NCBI RefSeq assembly: GCF_003732225.1
Contig: NZ_MOBJ01000013.1
Location: 44,902-108,901, forward strand
Length of the DNA stretch: 64,000 bases
Direction of reading: 5' to 3'
Source: Pseudomonas brassicacearum
GTDB taxonomy: Bacteria; Pseudomonadota; Gammaproteobacteria; Pseudomonadales; Pseudomonadaceae
The notes beneath the pieces were generated by a model. The model searched no databases. It was not told the origin of the DNA and saw only the letters and a list, made by a program, of their open reading frames with translations. Numbering within the stretch: position 1 is the stretch's first letter; each line of letters opens with the position of its first letter. A program made the position numbers and the translations under genes. Of this stretch, positions 8,818-18,500 are shown one piece after another.

Positions 8818-8864
8818 TCGTTTAGCAGCGAATCGGTGGTAGCTCCAAATAGGAAATCACGAGA

Positions 8865-9245
8865 ATGTTCAAACCAACTCCAAATCCCCCCGAAACAGAA
8901 ACCGACCCCGTTTCCCCCTACGCCTCTCTCGACTCGAAAGAACTCCACGCCGCCGCGCACCGCGCACTCGATCACTACCTGGTGCTGCCCGAGACCAAGG
9001 CATTGTTAGCCGACCGACGCCCCGGCTGCATTTTCGTCATCGCCCCCGACGTCGACAGCGAAACCCTGCTGGCCCACGCCTGCGAAACCCTCGCTTCGGT
9101 GAATGTCATGGCCAGCGATCTGGCGTTTGAGCTCGAAGGCCCCAAGCGCAATACCGCGCTGGCGATTCAACAGATGATTTCCCTGGCCGAGTTGACGGTG
9201 AATCGCGCACTGGACCACCTCGATCCACCGGATTCACCGGAGTAA
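8865..9245 (+). CDS. DUF6124-family protein (126 residues)
   Basis: Small cytoplasmic protein of a family abundant in Pseudomonas and of unknown function. The N-terminus is Pro-rich (MFKPTPNPPETETDPVSPYA), then an acidic/helical core (SLDSKELHAAAHRALDHYL, DSETLLAHACETLASVNVMA) and a final helix (ALAIQQMISLAELTVNRALD). It is 50-60% similar by eye to the protein at 36976-37347. The gene is preceded by a conserved leader with a pairing potential described separately. It is monocistronic and followed by a REPIN. Confidence 0.8.
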   Translation: MFKPTPNPPETETDPVSPYASLDSKELHAAAHRALDHYLVLPETKALLADRRPGCIFVIAPDVDSETLLAHACETLASVNVMASDLAFELEGPKRNTALAIQQMISLAELTVNRALDHLDPPDSPE

Positions 9246-9265
9246 CGGCCAACGCCGTGAGGCCT

Positions 9266-9355
9266 TGTGGGAGCGAGCTTGCTCGCGATGACGGTTTTAC
9301 ATTCAGCATCAATGGTTACTGTCACACCGCTATCGCGAGCAAGCTCGCTCCCACA
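9266..9355. repeat. REPIN (pair of inverted REP sequences)
   Basis: Two inverted copies of TGTGGGAGCGAGCTTGCTCGCGAT separated by ~40 bp. This is the typical Pseudomonas REP doublet mobilised by RAYT transposases; no RAYT gene is present in this window. Confidence 0.95.
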
Positions 9356-9448
9356 TTCGATCCTTGCTGTTTCGAACTTTGTGTTCACTTAACTGACTGG
9401 CATTAGGGCTGCCCCCTCGCCACAGGCCGGTAGCACGCACAGACCACA

Positions 9449-9487
9449 CAAAACCCGCCATCCTTTCGCAAGGCTGGCGGGTTTTTG
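9449..9487. terminator. Rho-independent terminator between DUF6124 and the MscS-type gene
   Basis: AAAACCCGCC-ATCCTTTCGCAAGGCT-GGCGGGTTTTT forms a strong stem with T-runs on both strands, so it can end both the rightward DUF6124 transcript and the leftward channel transcript. Confidence 0.85.
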
Positions 9488-9530
9488 ATTGCTCTCACGA
9501 GTGAGAACACTGTGAAGGCCTCGTAACGAA

Positions 9531-10967
9531 CTACGCACGGCTACGCAACCACTGCAAGAAGCCCTTCTTCTCGACAACCTTCGGCACTTCCTGCGTCAGG
9601 GTTTGTGCGGTGTGCAAGCGGTAATCCAGCAACGCTTGCATCGCTTCGTTGATGTCGTGGCGGGCGTCGAGGCAGGGTTTGAGGTATTCCTTTTCGATCC
9701 GGTACAGGGTGCAGAAGGTCTTGGCCGAAAAGTCCGCTGGCACCGATTTGTCCGAGAGAATCCCGGCCTCACCGATCACCTCGCCCGGCCCCATGCGCCC
9801 GGCTTCGAACTTGTTGCCGCCACGGCTCAAGGCTACCGACACCACGCCCGACTCGATGATGAACAGGTGATCGCTGACCTCGCCAGCCGGCAGGATCATT
9901 TCCCCGGCTCGGAAGGTGACGAGCTTCATGTTCTGGCTGAAGGTGTCTTTCTCCTCCTGACGCAAGGTCGAAAAAATACTCGAACTTTCGAGCAACGCCC
10001 TTGGCCGCGAGACGCCTGGCGGTGTTGCAGTTTCTGCGGTCGACAACAAGCTCACGCCCGATGCACGCAAATGCCGGAAAGCCAGATCGAACAGCAGATT
10101 GCGCACTTCGCGCTTTTGCCCCATGGACGATACAAACCCGATGATCTCGTACTCCACACCACTGGCGCTGGAGCTTTTCAAGGAAACGCTCGGTGCCGGT
10201 TTGCTGAGCAGTGGCCGGCAACCCTGCATCGCCCGCTCCAGCGCTTCGATCACCGTGTGCGGGCGCGCATGGGGGCTCAATTGCAGGCTGATCGTAATGC
10301 CGAATATGTCGCTGGGCCGGCTGAAGTTGATGATCTTGGCCTTGGCCGCCAATGAGTTGGGAATCACCGCCATGCTGCCCTGTGAGGTTTGCAAGCGCGT
10401 GGCCCGCCAATCGATGTCGGTGACCCGGCCTTCGGTGCCGTCGATGGAGATCCAGTCATCCAGTTGATAAGGTTTGGTGGTGTTGAGCACGATGCCGGAA
10501 AACACATCGCTGAGGGTACTCTGCAATGCCAGGCCGACGATGATCGCCAAGGCACCGGACGTCGCGAGCACACCTTTGACCGGCAGATCGAGCACATACG
10601 CCAGGGCCGCAATGATCGCGATCAGGAAAATCACCGCGCCGAGCAAATCCTGCAATAGCCGGCCGGTATGCCCGACCCGTTGCATCATCACCGTGCCGAG
10701 CAATACCGTCAGGGTCCGCGCGCCAAACAGCCACCAACCAATCTGCAATCCGGTCGCGGCCAGATGCAGCGGCACGTTCTCCGGCCAGGGCGCCACGTCC
10801 ATCGGGTTCATGCCTTCGTTGAACAACACGGCGCTGAACAACGCAAAAATCACCAGCCGCATGACCAACTGCCAGTGACTGACACTGATCAACCGCCACA
10901 GCAGGATGTCGACCAGAATCAGCGCCAGGGCGCAGAACATTGGGTGATCGGTGAGAAGTGACAACAT
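9531..10967 (-). CDS. MscS-family mechanosensitive channel with C-terminal cyclic-nucleotide-binding domain
   Basis: Protein of 478 residues from the ATG at 10967, which has GGAG eight bases upstream; a longer frame to 11066 lacks this. Four to five hydrophobic segments occupy residues 1-150. The MscS pore helix and beta domain follow (LATSGALAIIVGLALQSTLSD, then FSGIVLNTTKPYQLDDWI). The C-terminal third (about 325-440) is a cNMP-binding fold (FRAGEMILPAGEVSDHLFII, GPGEVIGEAGILS). Such fusions are inner-membrane channels presumably modulated by a nucleotide ligand as well as tension. Monocistronic. Confidence 0.9.
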   Translation of the reverse strand: MLSLLTDHPMFCALALILVDILLWRLISVSHWQLVMRLVIFALFSAVLFNEGMNPMDVAPWPENVPLHLAATGLQIGWWLFGARTLTVLLGTVMMQRVGHTGRLLQDLLGAVIFLIAIIAALAYVLDLPVKGVLATSGALAIIVGLALQSTLSDVFSGIVLNTTKPYQLDDWISIDGTEGRVTDIDWRATRLQTSQGSMAVIPNSLAAKAKIINFSRPSDIFGITISLQLSPHARPHTVIEALERAMQGCRPLLSKPAPSVSLKSSSASGVEYEIIGFVSSMGQKREVRNLLFDLAFRHLRASGVSLLSTAETATPPGVSRPRALLESSSIFSTLRQEEKDTFSQNMKLVTFRAGEMILPAGEVSDHLFIIESGVVSVALSRGGNKFEAGRMGPGEVIGEAGILSDKSVPADFSAKTFCTLYRIEKEYLKPCLDARHDINEAMQALLDYRLHTAQTLTQEVPKVVEKKGFLQWLRSRA

Positions 10968-11074
10968 CAAGCAACTCCAGCAAAGCCAATGGCGTGAAGA
11001 TCGCACAGATTGGGCACAGTGTAGGAGTGTTTGATTGCGAGATGAACGCAACCTGCAAAACACCACAAAACCAA

Positions 11075-11163
11075 TGTGGGAGCGAGCTTGCTCGCGATAG
11101 CGGTCTGACAGTCACTGTATAAGTGTCTGTTCCACCGTCATCGCGAGCAAGCTCGCTCCCACA
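11075..11163. repeat. REPIN
   Basis: Inverted pair of TGTGGGAGCGAGCTTGCTCGCGAT-type REP sequences, between the MscS-type gene and ycaC. Confidence 0.95.
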
Positions 11164-11210
11164 GTTGGGCGGTGGCGTACACAGATTCTGTGTACGCCAC
11201 CCGATCATTG

Positions 11211-11837
11211 TTACTTGCTGTTGGTCAGGGTGTTGTAGCTGGTCATCAGGTTGCGGTAATCCGGAATGTGGTTGGAGAACAAAGTCGCCAGCCCTTCCAC
11301 GTCGTTGCGCCAGTCGCGATGCAACTCACACGCCAGGCCGAACCAGGTCATCAATTGTGCGCCCGAGGACGACATGCGGTCCCAGGCCGACTGCCGGGTG
11401 AGTTCGTTGAAGGTACCGGAAGCATCGGTGACCACGAACACCTCAAAACCTTCAGCCAGCGCCGACAGCGCCGGGAACGCTACGCAAACTTCGGTTACCA
11501 CACCGGCGATGATCAGTTGCTTCTTGCCGGTGGCCTTGATCGCCTTGACGAAGTCTTCGTTGTCCCAGGCATTGATCTGGCCAGGGCGAGCAATGTATGG
11601 CGCTTCTGGAAACAGTGCCTTGAGCTCCGGCACCAGCGGGCCGTTGGGGCCGGTTTCGAAACTGGTGGTGAGGATGGTCGGCAGTTTGAAGTACTTGGCC
11701 AGGTCGGCCAGCGCCAGCACGTTGTTCTTGAACTTGTCCGGTTCGATATCGCGTACCAGCGACAGCAGGCCAGCCTGATGATCGACCAACAGAACGGCGG
11801 CGTTGTTTTTGTCCAGACGTTTGTAAGAGGTAGTCAT
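11211..11837 (-). CDS. ycaC: YcaC-type isochorismatase-like cysteine hydrolase
   Basis: Protein of 208 residues, the same length as E. coli YcaC and recognisably close to it throughout (KNNVLALADLAKYF, ARPGQINAWDNEDF). Catalytic positions of the isochorismatase-like fold are present: Asp19 (LLVDHQAG) and the nucleophile Cys118 (VVTEVCVAF). YcaC forms octameric rings and its natural substrate is not established. It is the last gene of a leftward set with a second cysteine hydrolase and a pirin, divergent from a LysR gene. Confidence 0.93.
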   Translation of the reverse strand: MTTSYKRLDKNNAAVLLVDHQAGLLSLVRDIEPDKFKNNVLALADLAKYFKLPTILTTSFETGPNGPLVPELKALFPEAPYIARPGQINAWDNEDFVKAIKATGKKQLIIAGVVTEVCVAFPALSALAEGFEVFVVTDASGTFNELTRQSAWDRMSSSGAQLMTWFGLACELHRDWRNDVEGLATLFSNHIPDYRNLMTSYNTLTNSK

Positions 11838-11894
11838 TGCAGTAGTCCTCGCTTTTTATCGATGCCGAGTGGAATCGGCGTGGGGGTTGTTCGG

Positions 11895-12578
11895 TTAGCG
11901 CTGGGAATCCAGCACTTCGTGTTCATTCGCCACTTGCTGGGCCTTGAGGTAACTCTCGATCAGCAATTGATAATGCGGCATGGCCTGGGCGTAGACAGCG
12001 GCCCACTGCTCGGCGTCCGGGCGGTTCCACGAACCTTGCAGCTCAGAGAGCGTAGCCATGATGTCGATCGGCACCACCCCGGCCTGGGCCAAACGGGCAA
12101 TTGTCAGATCAGTGGCCAGTTTCGAGTGGTTACCGGAGGCATCGACCACCGCGAACACTTTGTAGCCTTCGTGCACCGCCGCAATGGACGGGAATGCCAG
12201 GCAAACGCTGGTCAACGTGCCGGCAATCACCAGGGTTTTCTTGCCGGTGGCTTTGACCGCCGCATGAAATTGCGGGTTGTCCCAGGCATTGATTTCACCT
12301 TTGCGCGCCACGTACTGAGCGTGCGGCGCCTCTTGGTGAATCTCCGGAATCAACGGTCCGTTCGGCCCTTGCGGTACGGAAGCGGTGGTGATCACCGGCA
12401 TCTTCAGCAAGGTCGCGGCCTTGGCCAGGGCGATGGCATTGGCGCGCAGTTGTGGGACGTCCATATCCTTGACGATCTGGAACAGTCCGCTTTGGTGGTC
12501 GATCAACAGCAGTGCGCTGTCGTTGGGGTCGATAGTCGGTTTCAGGCCGTTGAAGTTGGCCGCATTGATAGTGCTCAT
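11895..12578 (-). CDS. Isochorismatase-like cysteine hydrolase
   Basis: Protein of 227 residues with the same fold as its downstream neighbour but clearly divergent. It has an Asp in ALLLIDHQSGLF and the nucleophilic Cys in GTLTSVCLAF, plus the family cis-peptide region. The reaction is probably hydrolysis of an amide or ester; substrate unknown. It lies 57 bp upstream of ycaC and ~95 bp downstream of the pirin gene on the same strand, so probably one transcriptional unit. Confidence 0.88.
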   Translation of the reverse strand: MSTINAANFNGLKPTIDPNDSALLLIDHQSGLFQIVKDMDVPQLRANAIALAKAATLLKMPVITTASVPQGPNGPLIPEIHQEAPHAQYVARKGEINAWDNPQFHAAVKATGKKTLVIAGTLTSVCLAFPSIAAVHEGYKVFAVVDASGNHSKLATDLTIARLAQAGVVPIDIMATLSELQGSWNRPDAEQWAAVYAQAMPHYQLLIESYLKAQQVANEHEVLDSQR

Positions 12579-12672
12579 GAGCGTTTCCTCTTTCTTTCAG
12601 GCAACAGCCATCCCTGGCCTGTGAACCGGCCTACGTATCCTGTGTAGAGCGGGGTTTTAAACGTGAGTGCTG

Positions 12673-13539
12673 TTAACCGTGCATCCGGCCGAACTGACCG
12701 GACTGGAAGTCGGCGAAGGCCTGATGAATCTCTTGCTCGGTGTTCATCACGAACGGGCCGTGACCGACAATCGGCTCGTCGATCGGTTCACCGCTGAGCA
12801 GCAGCACCACCGCATCGTTGTTGGCTTCCAGACTGAGTTGGTCGCCAGTGCGCTCGAACAATGCCAATTGCCCTTCGCGAACCCGTTCCAGGCCATTGAC
12901 CTGGACCGTGCCGCGCAACACCACCAGCGCCGTGTTGCGACCTTCGTGCAGATCCAGGTTCAGCAACTTGCCGGCATTCAGGCGGATGTCCCAGACGTCG
13001 ATCGGTGTGAAGGTCTTCGCAGGCCCCCGCAGGCCATCGAACTCACCGGCAATCAAGCGCAGGCTGCCGGCCTTGTTCTTCAGGGCAATGCTTGGGATAT
13101 CACCGTCGAGAATCGTCTGGTAACCGGCATCGGCCATTTTGTCCCTGGCCGGCAGGTTGACCCACAGCTGGACCATTTCCAGAGTGCCGCCGCTCTTGGC
13201 GAACGCTTCGGAGTGAAACTCTTCATGCAGAATTCCAGACGCTGCGGTCATCCATTGCACGTCGCCGGGGCCGATCTTGCCGCCGCTGCCGGTGGAGTCG
13301 CGGTGCTCCAGTTCGCCCTTGTAAACGATGGTCACAGTTTCGAAACCGCGATGCGGGTGCTGGCCTACACCACGACGCGCCGTGGTCGGGGTGAATTCAG
13401 CAGGGCCGGCATGGTCGAGCAGCAGGAACGGGCTGATGTGTTTGCCCAGGTTGTCGTAGGAAAACAGCGTGCGAACCGGGAAACCGTCGCCCACCCAGTG
13501 CGCTTTTGGACTGGTGTAGATACCGATGATGTTTTTCAT
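12673..13539 (-). CDS. Pirin-family bicupin protein
   Basis: Protein of 288 residues with the pirin N-terminal cupin including the metal-binding HPHRGFETVT motif and a C-terminal cupin half (RGTVQVNGLERVREGQLALF). Some bacterial pirins have quercetinase activity and others bind enzymes; the role here is not predictable. It starts the leftward set with the two cysteine hydrolases, and its promoter region (13540-13647) is shared with the divergent LysR gene, suggesting control by it. Confidence 0.92.
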   Translation of the reverse strand: MKNIIGIYTSPKAHWVGDGFPVRTLFSYDNLGKHISPFLLLDHAGPAEFTPTTARRGVGQHPHRGFETVTIVYKGELEHRDSTGSGGKIGPGDVQWMTAASGILHEEFHSEAFAKSGGTLEMVQLWVNLPARDKMADAGYQTILDGDIPSIALKNKAGSLRLIAGEFDGLRGPAKTFTPIDVWDIRLNAGKLLNLDLHEGRNTALVVLRGTVQVNGLERVREGQLALFERTGDQLSLEANNDAVVLLLSGEPIDEPIVGHGPFVMNTEQEIHQAFADFQSGQFGRMHG

Positions 13540-13647
13540 GGTGCCTCCGAATGTGGGTGAGTCAGAACATGGACAAAGCTTAAATCCGGCACCTTTGATG
13601 CGCTAGACTGCGAAAATCACTCTTAGCGTTCTATTTGGAGAACGACA

Positions 13648-14553
13648 GTGGAAGACCTGAACAGCCTTTACTACTTCACCCAAGTGGTCGAACACGGAGG
13701 TTTCGCCGCTGCCGGACGCGCGCTGGACATGCCCAAGTCGAAACTCAGTCGACGGATTTCCCAGCTCGAAGAACGCCTCGGTGTACGGCTGATCCATCGC
13801 ACCAGTCGGCATTGTTCGCTTACTGACATTGGCCAGGCCTACTACCAGCGTTGCCTGGCCATGCGCGTGGAAGCCGAAAGCGCCGCGGAACTGATCGAGC
13901 GCAACCGCTCCGAGCCTCAAGGGCTGGTACGCATCAGTTGTCCGACGGCGCTGCTTAATTCCTGGGTCGGGCCGATGCTGACGCGCTACATGCTCAAGTA
14001 CCCGTTGGTGGAGTTGTTCATCGAGAGCACCAACCGTCGTGTGGACGTGATCCACGAAGGTTTCGACATTGCCCTGCGGGTGCGCTTTCCGCCCCTGGAA
14101 AACACCGACCTGGTGATGAAAGTACTGGGCAACAGCACCCAAAGCCTGGTGGGCTGCCCGGCCTTTCTCGAACGTTTGTCGTCACCCGCCTTGCCCGCCG
14201 ACCTCAGTGGCTTGCCGAGCCTGCACTGGGGCGCCGCGCAACGTGAATACCAGTGGGAACTGTTCGGCCCGGATGCCGCCAGTGCAGTCATTCGCCATCA
14301 TCCACGGCTGGTGACCGACGACCTGATCGCCCTGCGCCAGGCGGTGCTGGCCGGTCTTGGTATCGCCCACTTGCCCGCGGTGGTGGTGCGCGAGGATCTG
14401 GCCGCTGGCCGACTGGTCGAACTGGTGCCGGGCTGGGCACCCAAGTGCGGGATCGTCCATGCCATCTTCCCTTCGCGCCGTGGTTTGCTGCCGTCGGTGC
14501 GAACGCTGATCGACTTTCTGGGTGAGGAGTTCAGCCAAAGCGATATTGCCTAG
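13648..14553 (+). CDS. LysR-family transcriptional regulator
   Basis: Protein of 301 residues starting at GTG 13648, supported by TTGGAG seven bases upstream. The N-terminal winged helix-turn-helix is clear (FAAAGRALDMPKSKLSRRISQLEERLGVRL) and a substrate-binding-like effector domain covers residues ~90-295. It is divergently transcribed from the pirin gene with a 108-bp gap, the usual arrangement for a LysR regulator and its target. The inducer is unknown. Confidence 0.93.
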   Translation: MEDLNSLYYFTQVVEHGGFAAAGRALDMPKSKLSRRISQLEERLGVRLIHRTSRHCSLTDIGQAYYQRCLAMRVEAESAAELIERNRSEPQGLVRISCPTALLNSWVGPMLTRYMLKYPLVELFIESTNRRVDVIHEGFDIALRVRFPPLENTDLVMKVLGNSTQSLVGCPAFLERLSSPALPADLSGLPSLHWGAAQREYQWELFGPDAASAVIRHHPRLVTDDLIALRQAVLAGLGIAHLPAVVVREDLAAGRLVELVPGWAPKCGIVHAIFPSRRGLLPSVRTLIDFLGEEFSQSDIA

Positions 14554-14727
14554 TAGCAGCTGCAAGTTTGAAGTTACAAGCGGCAAGAAGCTTGAAGCTT
14601 GAAGCTTGAAGCTGCTTCTATGATTCGTGACTTTGAGTAAAGAGTGCTTTGCCGATACAGCGGTTTTTCTCAAGGATGCAGACCGGGATACTCGTGGCCA
14701 TTCCCGTCACAACCCCTGGAGTCACAC

Positions 14728-15531
14728 ATGTCTGTTCCCGCTTTCGGCCTCGGTACTTTTCGCCTGCAAGGCCAGGTGGTCATCGATTCGGTGAGCACTG
14801 GCCTTGAACTCGGTTACCGGGTGATCGATACCGCGCAGATCTACGACAACGAAGCCGATATCGGCCAGGCCATCGCCGCCAGTGGCATTGCCCGCGAAGA
14901 ACTGTTCATCACCAGCAAGATCTGGGTCGCCAATTTTGCCAAAGACCAGCTGATCGCCAGCCTGAAAGACAGCCTGCACAAACTGAAAACCGACTACCTC
15001 GACCTGACGCTGATCCACTGGCCGTCACCGGAAAACCAGGTGCCGGTGCACGAGTTCATGGGCGCCCTGCTTGAAGCAAAAGCGCTGGGCCTGACCCGGC
15101 AGATCGGGGTGTCGAACTTCACCGTCGACCTCATGCAACAAGCCATCGACGCGGTCGGCGCGCACAACATCGCGACCAATCAGGTTGAGCTGCACCCTTA
15201 CCTGCAAAACCACAAGGTGGTTGAGTTCGCCCAGCGCCAAGGCATTCAGATCACCTCTTACATGACCCTGGCCTATGGCGAAGTCCTGAAAGATCCGCTC
15301 ATCCAACAGATCGCCGAACGGCATCGGGCAACTGCGGCGCAAGTCACACTGGCCTGGGCCATGCAACTGGGTTACGCGGTGATTCCGTCGTCAACCCGAC
15401 GAGCCAACCTCGACAGCAACCTGGCCGCCCGCGACCTGACGTTGAGCGCTGCGGACATGGCGCTGATCGCCGGACTTGAACGCGGCCAGCGCCTGACCAG
15501 CCCGAAGGGTATCGCTCCCGACTGGGATTGA
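14728..15531 (+). CDS. dkgB: 2,5-diketo-D-gluconate reductase B (aldo/keto reductase)
   Basis: Protein of 267 residues from the ATG at 14728 (GGAG upstream), the same length as E. coli DkgB. Aldo/keto-reductase catalytic residues are visible: Asp and Tyr in DTAQIYDNE, Lys in FITSKIW and His in LIHWPSP. The NADPH-binding end is AVIPSSTRRANLDSN. It reduces aldehydes and keto sugars such as methylglyoxal in the cytosol. Monocistronic. The 14554-14727 gap holds a short tandem AGCTTGA repeat and no gene. Confidence 0.93.
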   Translation: MSVPAFGLGTFRLQGQVVIDSVSTGLELGYRVIDTAQIYDNEADIGQAIAASGIAREELFITSKIWVANFAKDQLIASLKDSLHKLKTDYLDLTLIHWPSPENQVPVHEFMGALLEAKALGLTRQIGVSNFTVDLMQQAIDAVGAHNIATNQVELHPYLQNHKVVEFAQRQGIQITSYMTLAYGEVLKDPLIQQIAERHRATAAQVTLAWAMQLGYAVIPSSTRRANLDSNLAARDLTLSAADMALIAGLERGQRLTSPKGIAPDWD

Positions 15532-15541
15532 GCAGAACCGC

Positions 15542-18500
15542 TCAGCGTTGCGCCAGGTGCAGAGCCAAACGCTCCATGGCGTCTTGCAAGGCCTGCACCG
15601 CCTGGCTCAACAACGTGTGGTCGCGATGACCGCACGCGACCTCCAACTGCTCGCAACAACGGACCAGGCGTTGCGCCTTGACCATCTGCGCGCCGCCCTT
15701 GATCCGATGAGCCAGGTCACGCAAACCCATGCGATCACGTTGGCGGTAAAAGTCCTGCAAACGTGCCAGGTCCTCGGCGTTACTGCTGGCCAGGTCAGCC
15801 AGCAGATTATTGATCAGACTGCGGTTGTCTCCGGCCAGTTGTTCAAGACTGCCGAGGTCGATCTCGGCACCGGCGGCCGGCGACGTTTCGCCCTGCGTCA
15901 GCGCACTCGTATTCGCTACTCTGCCGGCCAACCGGGCATTCAGATCGTGCAGGCTGATGGGCTTGAACAGGCAATCGTCCATCCCCGCTTCCATGCAGTG
16001 GATCTTTTCTTCAGGTTGGGCGTTTGCGGTGAAGCCGAGAATCAGGCTGGGCTTGTAGCCGTTGGCCCGCTCCTCGTCGCGAATCGCCCCCGCCAACTCG
16101 TAACCGCTGAGGTTCGGCATGTTGCAATCGCTGATCACTACGTCGAAGGAATCCTCACGCCAATATTCCAGCCCCTGTTCACCGTCGTTGGCAACAAGAA
16201 CACGGTGCCCCAGATACTCCAGTTGTTGTGACAGCAACAGGCGATTGGCCGGGTAGTCGTCAACCACCAGAATGTTCAACGAGCAGCCCTGCTCTGTCGG
16301 CGCAGTGTCGACTGTCGGCAGCTCGGCCAGCGGCTGCAGTTCCGGCACATCGAGGCTGATATCGATCTGGGTGCCAGTGCCCAGCACACTGCTCAATTGC
16401 AATCGCCCGCCCATCATCTCGCACAGCGAACGGCTGATGACCAGGCCCAGCCCTGAGCCACTGCGGCCATCCTGTGCGCTATTGGCGGCCTGAACAAACG
16501 GACTGAACAGCCGCTGCTGGTCAGCACTGCTGATGCCGATCCCGCTGTCCTCGATACGCACGTTGATGCTCAGGTGCCCGTGCGCCGTGCCGGGCTCGAC
16601 TCGCAACGTCAGGCGAATGTATCCGGTGCGGGTGAACTTGATCGCGTTGCTCAGCAGGTTGGAAACGATCTGCTTGAAACGCATGGGGTCGATCAGTACC
16701 TCGCAGTGACTTCGGGCATCCAGCTCGACCTGCCAGAGCAGGTTCTTTTGCCGCGCCAGACCTTCGAATACCTTGCTCACCGACTCGACCAAGGCCCACA
16801 GATTCGCCCGTTCCGGGGCCAGGGACAAATGCCCCGATTCGATCCGCGAGATATCCAGAATATCGCCGATCAACTCCAGCAACTGCTGCGCTGCATTCGA
16901 CGCGACCTCAATCGCAAAACGGTCGGTAACACCCTCCTCGGCACGCTTCATTGCCAGTTCAAGCATGCCGATCAGCGCATTCATCGGCGTACGGATTTCA
17001 TGACTCATGGTTGCCAGGAAAGTAGTTTTGGCCCGATTGGCATCGTCTGCAGCATCCCGGGCTTGCTGCACTTGCTGCAGTAATTGCTGACGCTTGCGGA
17101 TCAGGCTGCGCTGGTAGGCAATCCAGCCCAGCGCCAACAGCAACAGCAGTCCTGCGGCCGCAAACCCCTGAATGATGGTAGTGCGGTGACGCGACCAGTA
17201 GCTGTCATCCAGCGGCAGTTCGTTGCGCCAGCGGTTGGCCAACTCGTCCATTTCCTCAGGGGGAATGCTTAACAGGGCTTTATTGAGGATTGAGTAGAGT
17301 TCAAGGGCTCCGCGGTTGGTCGCAAAGCTGATATGCGCCGGTTCAGTGCCGACCGTACTGGTGATCGCCAGAGCGTGGCGGTGCTCCCGAGCGATCAGGT
17401 AGCGCGCAATGATCAACGAACTTAACGCCGCATCGGCTTGACCCTTGATGACCAGCTCCATGCCTTGGGCCGGGGTTTGCACATCAACGAAGCGCACACC
17501 GGGAACTCGCGCAAGAATGGCCTCGCGCAGCGCGTGGCCGCTGTAGATTGCCAGTCGCTTGCCGGTCATGTCGTCCAGCGTCGCCGGATCCCGAGCCCCG
17601 CCGGCACTGACCAGGACAAAGGGATTGATCAGATACGGTCGAGTGAAACGCAGTTCTGCCTGACGCTCGGTGCTCGGGGTAATCACTGCCAGCAGGTCGA
17701 GCCCGCCTTGTTTGACCTGCTCTATTTGTTGATACAACGAATTGCCGCGCACGAGCTCGAACTTCAGCCCGGTATACAGGCTGATCCGGTCCAGGACCTG
17801 GGCGCTGAGGCCTCTGAACTCACCTTTATCGTCATAAAAAGACAACGGTGCAAAATTGTCGATGACCCCGACCCTGACTGACCGATGGCTATCCAGCCAG
17901 CGTTGTTCGCTGGCACTCAATTGCAAGCGTTGCACACTGCTGAAACTGCTGCCGGCACTCCAGCGGCGCAGAATGGTCATGCGCTCTTGCACGGGAATCG
18001 CCGCCAAAGCTGCATCGACAATGCGCCGCAATCGAGGAGTGTCAGCACTCACTGCAAATCCGAACGCGTTAATGTCCAGCCGGGCGAACCCCGCCAACTG
18101 CACATTGTTCAGGTAACTGTTATTGATCAGGTAGCTGGCACTGATGGAGTCGCCAAGGTAGGCATCAGCCCCGCCAAAAGCCACGGCGCCGATGGCACTC
18201 AATGTCGAGGGGTACAGTTGCAGACGGGCCTGGGGGTAAACCGCTTCGACCGCTTCGGGTCGCAAGTAATGATCGAGCATCGCCACCCGCAGACCCGAAA
18301 GGTCCGCTGTCAGCCTGGCGCTGTCGCCCGTACGGGCGACCAGCGCCGGTGCGTCTTCGGCATAGGCCCGTGACATCAGCAACTGCGGATCGGCCGCTTC
18401 AAAGTCGTTGGCGGTGCCCAGCAGATCGACGTTCCCCTGCTTCAATGCGGCAATCACTGCCCCCCGGGACGGGTAACGTTTCACCTCGACCTTGATGTGC

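Larger units (their letters stand above)
8180..8864. other. 685-bp intergenic region with gene remnant, repeat and structured leader
   Basis: No intact gene was found. From left to right it holds the promoter of the AhpD-like gene, a decayed 3' fragment of a DUF6124 gene (8308-8363), a 145-bp imperfect palindromic repeat (8370-8514) and the conserved leader of the following DUF6124 gene (8735-8817). A minus-strand open frame over 8555-8815 appears to be a by-product of the conserved leader sequence. Confidence 0.7.

Noticed and set aside
14570..14620. Short AGCTTGA tandem repeat, considered as CRISPR or attachment site
   Set aside because: Only three 7-bp units without spacers; no CRISPR array or att-like duplication is present in the window.
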